Shown piece by piece: positions 59,270 to 64,000 of a DNA stretch of 64,000 nt. The stretch covers positions 28,413 to 92,412 of the forward strand of contig JBBRLL010000012.1 of the NCBI GenBank assembly GCA_038231395.1, read 5' to 3'. The notes below the pieces were generated by a model, which was not told where the DNA came from, searched no databases, and saw only the letters and a program-made list of their open reading frames with translations. Positions within the stretch are counted from its first letter, which is position 1. Each line of letters starts with the position of its first letter. The translations under genes were made by a program, and so were the position numbers. Source of the DNA: Stagnihabitans sp038231395 (GTDB lineage: Bacteria > Pseudomonadota > Alphaproteobacteria > Rhodobacterales > Rhodobacteraceae).

Positions 59270-59298
59270 GGCAAGGCGGCTGGACGTGCCGCCTTGCC
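59270..59298 (-). terminator. intercistronic hairpin between aglE and aglF
   Basis: GGCAAGGCGGC (59270-59280) and GCCGCCTTGCC (59288-59298) form a perfect 11-bp stem with a 7-base loop. On the transcribed strand it is followed by CTTTTCC. Stable hairpins directly after the binding-protein gene commonly stabilise that mRNA part or stop a share of transcripts, raising binding protein over permease. Confidence 0.6.
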
Positions 59299-59342
59299 AA
59301 AACCTCAGTTGACCGGGAGGGGAGGCCCCCGGCCCGCCACGG

Positions 59343-60602
59343 TCAGTGCGGCGCGTAACCGTTGTTCTTCTTGATGTCAGAGTTGATCTCGTCCACCGCC
59401 GCATCCAGCGTCGCAGAAACGTCCGCGCCGTTGGCAATATCCGTCGCGGCCTTTTCAAACACCTTGGCCTCGACGATGTAACCCGGCGTCACCGGACGCA
59501 CCAAAGCCTGCGCCTTGGTCAGGTCGTAGAACACCGCCATCGGCCCACCGGCCTTGTAATTGTCGGTCATCGCAGCTGACGTGGTTGTCGGCGGGATCAA
59601 CCCGATGCCGTTCGAGAAGTCGGCCAGATATTTGTCCTGCAAGGCAAACTCGATGAACTTCGATGCGCCGTCGGGATGGGTCGATTTGGCCGAGATGCCA
59701 AACTGCCAAGACGCCGCCCCGATTTTAGAGCCTTTGCCCATGTCCGGCGCTGGCAGGAAAACGGTGTCCGGGAAAGCCTTCAACGCGTTCAAAGCTGCCC
59801 AGTTGCCATTCCACGAAAAGGCGTATTGCCCCGCGCCAAAGCCATTGTCGCGATCCGCGCCGTCTTGCTTGGCCTGAGCATAGCCGTCCGTGAACAGGTG
59901 CTGCCACCATTTGCCCCAGGCCATCCCGGCTTCACCGTTCAAAGCGCCTTCGGCGGTCTGATAAGTGGTGCGGTCCACAATGTCGCCACCGAAGGATTGC
60001 AGGAAGGGCGAGAAGGCATAGGGATACCACTCACCGGTCCAGGCCATGCCAAGATCCAGCGCAAACTTGAACTTGCCGGAGTCCTTGGCAGCCTTCAGCG
60101 CGCCTTCGAACTCGTCCTTGGTCCAGGGCTTGTCCAGCGTCGGCGTGCGCAGTTTCAACTCGTCCAGATAGGATTTGCGGGTGACCAAAGCCACCGCAGC
60201 GTCCCATAGGCCGATTGAATAGAGCTTGCCGTTGTAGACGCCCTTCGGACCCGGCAGGAAGTTGGCGATCTTGGCTTCGTCGATCTGCAAGGGTTGCATA
60301 TAGCCCGCCCAAGCCCAGTTTGGCATGTTCGGCCCGTCAACGTCCAGAATGTCGGGCAAGTTGCCGGCCAAAGCGCCTGCGGTAACAGAGTCGTTGTAGG
60401 CGGCCTGCGGGAAGCTTTGCAGGGTGACCGCCCAGTCTTTCTGGCTGGCGTTGAAGTCGGTGATGATCTGGTTGATGATCTTGCTTTCGACCTCGTTGCC
60501 AGCGCCGTGATACCACATGGTCAGCGCGGTTTGGGCCTGTGCTACCCCTCCCCAGACTGTCGTGGCCAGCAGGGCACCAAGTGCCCAATTTACGTTCTTC
60601 AT
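59343..60602 (-). CDS. aglE: alpha-glucoside ABC transporter substrate-binding protein AglE
   Basis: A 419-residue cluster D (MalE-like) binding protein. A signal peptide ends at VAQAQ near residue 23. The mature part begins TALTMWYHGAGNEVESKIIN and includes GNLPDILDVDGPNMPNWAWA and YAFSWNGNWAALNALKAFPD. It brings alpha-glucosides such as sucrose, maltose or trehalose to AglFG. It starts four bases after the lacI-type gene stop. Confidence 0.92.
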   Translation of the reverse strand: MKNVNWALGALLATTVWGGVAQAQTALTMWYHGAGNEVESKIINQIITDFNASQKDWAVTLQSFPQAAYNDSVTAGALAGNLPDILDVDGPNMPNWAWAGYMQPLQIDEAKIANFLPGPKGVYNGKLYSIGLWDAAVALVTRKSYLDELKLRTPTLDKPWTKDEFEGALKAAKDSGKFKFALDLGMAWTGEWYPYAFSPFLQSFGGDIVDRTTYQTAEGALNGEAGMAWGKWWQHLFTDGYAQAKQDGADRDNGFGAGQYAFSWNGNWAALNALKAFPDTVFLPAPDMGKGSKIGAASWQFGISAKSTHPDGASKFIEFALQDKYLADFSNGIGLIPPTTTSAAMTDNYKAGGPMAVFYDLTKAQALVRPVTPGYIVEAKVFEKAATDIANGADVSATLDAAVDEINSDIKKNNGYAPH

Positions 60603-60606
60603 GTCG

Positions 60607-61689
60607 TCACTCCTCTCTGACGGATTTCAACTGAGTTATTTTGGCGGGGCGCAGTTCTGTAACTGACTCCCGCCAATAGACCGGCCCCGCAACCAGCGTG
60701 GGGCCATTGGCTTCCCGGGTTTCGCCGGAAATCATCGCCATCAGGCGCTGCGCGGCGCGCACACCCATGGCGGTATAAGGAAGGTCCACCGTGGTCAGCG
60801 GCGGATATAATGTCTCGGCAATCACGCGGTAATTGTCGTAGCCCGCGACGGAAACTTCGGTTGGTACGCGACGCCCCATCGACCGAAGGATGCCGTAAAC
60901 CCGCAACGCCATCCGGTCATTGCCGCAACAAAACACCGACGGCGGATTGGACAGCCTGACCATGCGGTCAATCGCGTCCCACAGAAGCTGGCTTTCGCCC
61001 TCGCGCCCATCAAGGTCGCAGTTTTCAACCAGGGCCGGGTCATAGGCGATGTCCGCTTCGGCCAAAGCCGCCCGATAGCCGTCCACCCGCAAACGGCCCG
61101 CCGCAATATCCGGCCGCAGGGTCAGATAGGCAATCCGGCGATGCCCGGCCGTGACAAGCCGTGCCACAAGGTCATGTTGGCCGCGCGTGTCGTCCGGCAA
61201 AATCGCCGGAGTGCCGCGGTCGTCAAAGCAGTTGGCCAAGACCAGCGGGGTGCCGTCCGATATGGCGGGAAGGACGATTTTCTGGTGATACTCGGCCACA
61301 TAGATCAGCCCCTCCACCCGATGGCGCAGAAAGGTGTCGATCAGGGGCGCGGCCTTTTCCACCACGCCGCCGGTGTCGGCAATCATCAGGGTCATGCCAG
61401 ACGTGGCGAGCACCTTCTGAATACCCTGCACGATGAACAGTTCCGGCAGACCAGCCGGCTGAGTTGGTTCCGGCGACATGGAAATGGCGCCAGTGATCAG
61501 CCCGATCAGCCCGGAGCGCTGCGACCGCATCATCCGTGCAGCGTTTGAGGGGACATAGCCCAACTGGCCAATCGCAGCCTCAACAGCCTCCCGGGTGGTT
61601 TTGCCCACGGGAGCGTCGCCGTTCAGCACCCGGCTGACCGTTTTTGCCGATACTCCCGCCATGCGGGCGACATCATAAATCGTGGCCAT
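60607..61689 (-). CDS. aglR: LacI family repressor of the alpha-glucoside operon
   Basis: A 360-residue LacI/GalR-type repressor. The headpiece TIYDVARMAGVSAKTVSRVL with NGDAPVGKTTREAVEAAI is complete, including the hinge, and the C-terminal half is a type I periplasmic-binding-protein fold for the inducer. It is the first gene of the operon and is followed by aglE after 4 bp, so it is autoregulated through the tandem operators upstream. I chose the ATG at 61689 after GGGGGGAAG. Confidence 0.93.
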   Translation of the reverse strand: MATIYDVARMAGVSAKTVSRVLNGDAPVGKTTREAVEAAIGQLGYVPSNAARMMRSQRSGLIGLITGAISMSPEPTQPAGLPELFIVQGIQKVLATSGMTLMIADTGGVVEKAAPLIDTFLRHRVEGLIYVAEYHQKIVLPAISDGTPLVLANCFDDRGTPAILPDDTRGQHDLVARLVTAGHRRIAYLTLRPDIAAGRLRVDGYRAALAEADIAYDPALVENCDLDGREGESQLLWDAIDRMVRLSNPPSVFCCGNDRMALRVYGILRSMGRRVPTEVSVAGYDNYRVIAETLYPPLTTVDLPYTAMGVRAAQRLMAMISGETREANGPTLVAGPVYWRESVTELRPAKITQLKSVREE

Positions 61690-61741
61690 CTTCCCCCCCT
61701 TGATGCGAAGCACCCGACACGACCCGATCTTGGTTCTAAGT

Positions 61742-61771
61742 ATGACATCGGTGTCATGTCATCGGTGTCAT
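61742..61771. promoter_or_regulatory. tandem LacI-type operators
   Basis: ATGACATCGGTGTCAT at 61742-61757 has perfect ATGACA/TGTCAT half-sites with a central CG, the LacI-family hallmark. ATGTCATCGGTGTCAT at 61756-61771 repeats it with one mismatch and shares two bases with the first. The centres are 14 bp apart. They overlap the -10 region of the aglR promoter, so binding would block transcription. Confidence 0.8.
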
Positions 61772-61796
61772 AGGCGATTGCCCAGCGATTCGTCAA
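61767..61796 (-). promoter_or_regulatory. promoter of the aglR-aglEFG operon
   Basis: On the minus strand, TTGACG (61796-61791) and TATGAC (61772-61767) are separated by 18 bp, a good sigma-70-type match. The second operator begins within the -10 hexamer. The leader to the aglR start is about 70 bp. Confidence 0.6.
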
Positions 61797-61880
61797 CGAT
61801 TTCGTGACGGAACTGAAATTCAACTCTCATGCAGTCATCAGAGGGTTTCGGGTTCTGCCGCGTCATCCACTATTTGACGC

Positions 61881-61912
61881 CGTTTAACGCCTCTTTCATT
61901 CGCGTTTAACGC
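61881..61912. promoter_or_regulatory. twin CGTTTAACGC sites upstream of the small-protein pair
   Basis: CGTTTAACGC occurs at 61881-61890 and 61903-61912; its first nine bases are a perfect dyad around a T. The copies are 22 bp apart, two helical turns, so two dimers could bind on the same face of DNA. A TTGACG (61874-61879) precedes them, but no fitting -10 is clear. Confidence 0.45.
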
Positions 61913-61979
61913 TGCCTTGTCCTACCTTGAAGCTGTGCAGAAACATTCCTGTACGGGCCGATTGTAAGTGGAGATTGTT

Positions 61980-62222
61980 ATGACTCGTTTTGTCGTCGAT
62001 CTGGGGGATATTGCCCTTTCCAAAGAAGCCAAGTTTGCCATCAATGCCGATATTCAGAAGGCCGCGATGGCGCATATTGCGATGATGCATCCCGAGAAGC
62101 CGATGGCGGTCTTTTTTCCGCGTGATTGGCTGGGCTTCATCCTGCGGACGGAATTTGAAGCGCTTGACGCCGCTCACAAAGCGATCGGCGTCAACCTTCC
62201 GCAACTCTCGGGTCGCATGTGA
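61980..62222 (+). CDS. hypothetical protein, 80 residues
   Basis: GGAG lies six bases before the ATG. The protein starts MTRFVVDLGDIALSKEAKFA, then INADIQKAAMAHIAMMHPEK, and ends VNLPQLSGRM. It has no signal peptide, membrane helix or cysteine. It is not a domain that I recognise. Its stop overlaps the next gene's ATG (TGATG), so the two proteins are made together. A peptide substrate or small partner of the Cys-rich protein is possible; nothing shows it directly. Confidence 0.7.
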   Translation: MTRFVVDLGDIALSKEAKFAINADIQKAAMAHIAMMHPEKPMAVFFPRDWLGFILRTEFEALDAAHKAIGVNLPQLSGRM

Positions 62223-62653
62223 TGGGACCGGGCGGCGAAGTCCCCGCCGCCCGGCTTTCCGGCTACGCCTGCCCCTCTGCGCCCGCCGAGCCGGGCACCG
62301 GGCTGTTGGGCGTGCTGGGGTCGGATGGAAAAATTCACAACCTGCGCACGTTGATGCCTGTGGATCAGTCTTTCCTTGACGCCGTCAGGATCCGGGGTGC
62401 GCCAGAAGAAAGAATGCGTTTCACCAGCCGCTGCCAGACTTCCGGGTGCAGCCAGTGGACAGGAACACGCTGCGGCGTGATCGACCGCGCGATGAAAGAG
62501 ATGGAGGTTCCGGGCGCTCCCCCCGCAGCAGAGCTTCCGCCTTGCACCATCCGCGGAACTTGCCGGTGGTTTGCGCAGAACGGGCCAGCGGCCTGTGGCA
62601 CCTGCGCCCTGATCGTCACCGATACCCGGCAGATGGACATTGCGGCGGAGTGA
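62222..62653 (+). CDS. Cys-rich hypothetical protein, 143 residues
   Basis: The protein carries two cysteine groups: RFTSRCQTSGCSQWTGTRCG (C-x4-C-x7-C) and then LPPCTIRGTCRWFAQNGPAA with CGTC (C-x5-C-x10-C-x2-C). Together with one early cysteine it offers eight, enough for one or two metal or Fe-S sites. Few other features are visible; the N-terminal half is rich in Gly/Pro/Ala. I do not recognise the family. It is translationally coupled to the 80-residue protein. The start may also be a GTG at 62219. Confidence 0.7.
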   Translation: MGPGGEVPAARLSGYACPSAPAEPGTGLLGVLGSDGKIHNLRTLMPVDQSFLDAVRIRGAPEERMRFTSRCQTSGCSQWTGTRCGVIDRAMKEMEVPGAPPAAELPPCTIRGTCRWFAQNGPAACGTCALIVTDTRQMDIAAE

Positions 62654-62743
62654 TCCGCCGCAATGTTTTCCCATGCCCAGTTCGCGATTTGATTATCGTT
62701 CGGCTAAGTCCCGGTTTGAGGGGAAGCAACCTTTCATCCGGTC

Positions 62744-64000
62744 CTAACCATCAACCCGGATCCGCGCATTGCTCGGATCAAACGGGCTGTCCTCCACCAC
62801 GACCGCATCCCACAAGTCCCGGTTCATCCGCACCTTCAGTCTGGTGCCCACTTCCGCGAGTTCCGGCGTCACATAGCCCATGCCGATCTGCTTGCCAAAC
62901 GCCACCGAATACCCGCCAGAGGTCAGACGCCCCACCTTCACCCCATTGAAAAGCAACGCTTCCTTGCCCCACGGATCGGTATATGAAGGCCCGTCAATCA
63001 GCACCGTGCAGCATTTTGACCGCACCCCGATGGCCAACATCGCCTCTTTGCCCTGAAAATCCTTTTTCAGATCAACAAACCGGTCCAAAGCCGCCTCAAG
63101 GGGCGAGGCATCGCGCCCCAGTTCATTCCCGAACGCCCGGTAGGATTTCTCTTGCCGCAGCCAGTTCTGCGCCCGCGCACCGACCAGTTTCATGCCATGC
63201 TTGGCCCCGGCGGCCAGCAACTGCTCCCAAAGATAGCGCTGCATTTCAATCGGGTGGTGCAATTCCCAACCAAGCTCCCCGGTGTAAGCCACCCGGATCG
63301 CATTGACCGGGCACATCCCCAGTTCAATCCGCCGCGCTGAAAGCCAAGGAAAACGTTTGTTCGATAACGCGGTTGCCGGGTCGGCATCCTTGATCAGCTC
63401 TGCCAGAATCTTGCGGGAATTCGGCCCGGCAATCGCAAATACGCCCCATTGAGTCGTCACGTCATGAATGTCGATATGCCCGAATTTCGGCGCCATATCC
63501 TCAGCCGCCTTGCGCAGATAATCCGCGTCATAGGCGGTCCACGCGCCCGCACTCACCAGATAATAGTCGTTCTCGCCATTGCGCACGATGGTGTATTCCG
63601 TGCGCGTCGTGCCCTGCGGCGTCAAGGCATAGGTCAGGTTGATCCGCCCCACTTTCGGCAAAGTGTTGCAGGTGAACCAGTCCAGGAACGCCGTAGCCCC
63701 CGCCCCGCGCACGATATGTTTGGTGAACGCGGTTGCATCAATCAGCCCCGCCGTCTCACGAATGGCTTTCGCCTCGTCCACCGCATACTGCCACCAAGCG
63801 CCGCGTCGGAAGCTGCGGGAGTTGTGGTCGAAATCTGCCGGCGCATCCAACGGCCCGTAATAAATCGGCCGCTCCCACCCGTTCACTTGGCCAAACTGCG
63901 CACCCAATGCCTTTTGGCGGTCATAGACAGGGGCGGTGCGCAATGGCCGCGCCGCCTCACGCTCTTCATCCGGGTGGTGCAGGACGAACACGTGGTCATA
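62744..64000 (-). CDS. dimethylglycine/sarcosine dehydrogenase-like flavoprotein, C-terminal part (5' truncated by window edge)
   Basis: The frame is open to the right edge, so the N-terminal FAD domain lies outside. The visible 418 residues are the GcvT-like folate-binding half with the linker. RPLRTAPVYDRQKALGAQFG and NGWERPIYYG are DMGDH/SARDH linkers, then GLIDATAFTKHIVRGAGATA, RVAYTGELGWELHHPIEMQR and the C-terminal barrel LTSGGYSVAFGKQIGMGYV. Such enzymes demethylate dimethylglycine or sarcosine and pass the one-carbon unit to tetrahydrofolate. The exact substrate cannot be told without the FAD half. Confidence 0.85.
   Translation of the reverse strand, partial: YDHVFVLHHPDEEREAARPLRTAPVYDRQKALGAQFGQVNGWERPIYYGPLDAPADFDHNSRSFRRGAWWQYAVDEAKAIRETAGLIDATAFTKHIVRGAGATAFLDWFTCNTLPKVGRINLTYALTPQGTTRTEYTIVRNGENDYYLVSAGAWTAYDADYLRKAAEDMAPKFGHIDIHDVTTQWGVFAIAGPNSRKILAELIKDADPATALSNKRFPWLSARRIELGMCPVNAIRVAYTGELGWELHHPIEMQRYLWEQLLAAGAKHGMKLVGARAQNWLRQEKSYRAFGNELGRDASPLEAALDRFVDLKKDFQGKEAMLAIGVRSKCCTVLIDGPSYTDPWGKEALLFNGVKVGRLTSGGYSVAFGKQIGMGYVTPELAEVGTRLKVRMNRDLWDAVVVEDSPFDPSNARIRVDG

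Noticed and set aside
1..64000. tRNA, rRNA, CRISPR arrays, insertion sequences, prophage or anti-phage systems
   Set aside because: I saw no cloverleaf sequences, regular direct-repeat/spacer arrays, transposase or integrase motifs, or known defence genes in the window.

Overview
The window comes from a GC-rich alphaproteobacterium, most probably a member of the Rhodobacteraceae (Roseobacter/Rhodobacter relatives). This is inferred from gene content and neighbourhoods: an RpoH-type sigma factor next to coaBC-dut-moeB, an nfuA-tsaB-rimI cluster, a TSUP permease paired with a TIGR02186-type protein, a Hint-domain protein, and an aglEFGK-type alpha-glucoside operon. Nearly all the sequence is coding. 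I found no tRNA, rRNA, CRISPR array, insertion sequence, prophage or recognisable defence island.

Layout, left to right. Bases 1-9.3 kb hold the 3' end of an RTX calcium-binding secreted protein, an ornithine cyclodeaminase with its divergent Lrp-type regulator, a ribokinase-like kinase, a MYG1-type protein, an M3 peptidase behind an amino-acid ABC binding protein and permease, and a DODA-type dioxygenase. Bases 9.4-13.1 kb are a minus-strand housekeeping run (rpoH, coaBC, dut, moeB). Bases 13.1-24.5 kb carry cobU, a GST with an extra C-terminal Cys motif, comM, gshB, yraN-rsmI, an LpoA-like lipoprotein, glnD and murJ. Bases 24.5-30.1 kb hold a rhomboid protein that lacks its catalytic residues, trpS, a structured intergenic region with a strong terminator, an aminotransferase, a universal stress protein and nfuA-tsaB-rimI.

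Bases 30.2-35.8 kb are a purine nucleoside operon: BMP-type binding protein, double ATPase, two permeases and purine nucleoside phosphorylase. A 16-bp palindrome lies upstream. After a TSUP/TIGR02186 pair, a MATE pump and two PaaI-type thioesterases comes a MerR-controlled beta-oxidation cluster (40.1-49.0 kb). It holds an acyl-CoA dehydrogenase, a thiolase and a FadB/FadJ-type enzyme, interleaved with a GST, a cupin and two similar small proteins.

Bases 49-53.3 kb on the minus strand carry a Hint-domain protein, a sulfotransferase-like protein, a D-2-hydroxyacid dehydrogenase, csaA, proC and ybjN. Bases 53.5-61.8 kb are a complete alpha-glucoside (probably sucrose/maltose/trehalose) operon: LacI repressor, binding protein, two permeases, a clan GH-J glycosidase, an ABC ATPase and a GH13 alpha-glucosidase. 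A promoter with overlapping tandem operators precedes it. The right edge has a two-gene cassette of unknown function (an 80-residue protein plus a Cys-rich protein) and the 3' part of a dimethylglycine/sarcosine dehydrogenase-like gene.

The best leads for something undescribed are the 80-residue/Cys-rich pair with twin upstream palindromes, the NTF2-like/cupin/NTF2-like cassette inside the beta-oxidation cluster, the rhomboid pseudoprotease, the GST-YHS fusion and the candidate small RNA downstream of trpS. All identifications rest on reading the sequence; no database search was run.
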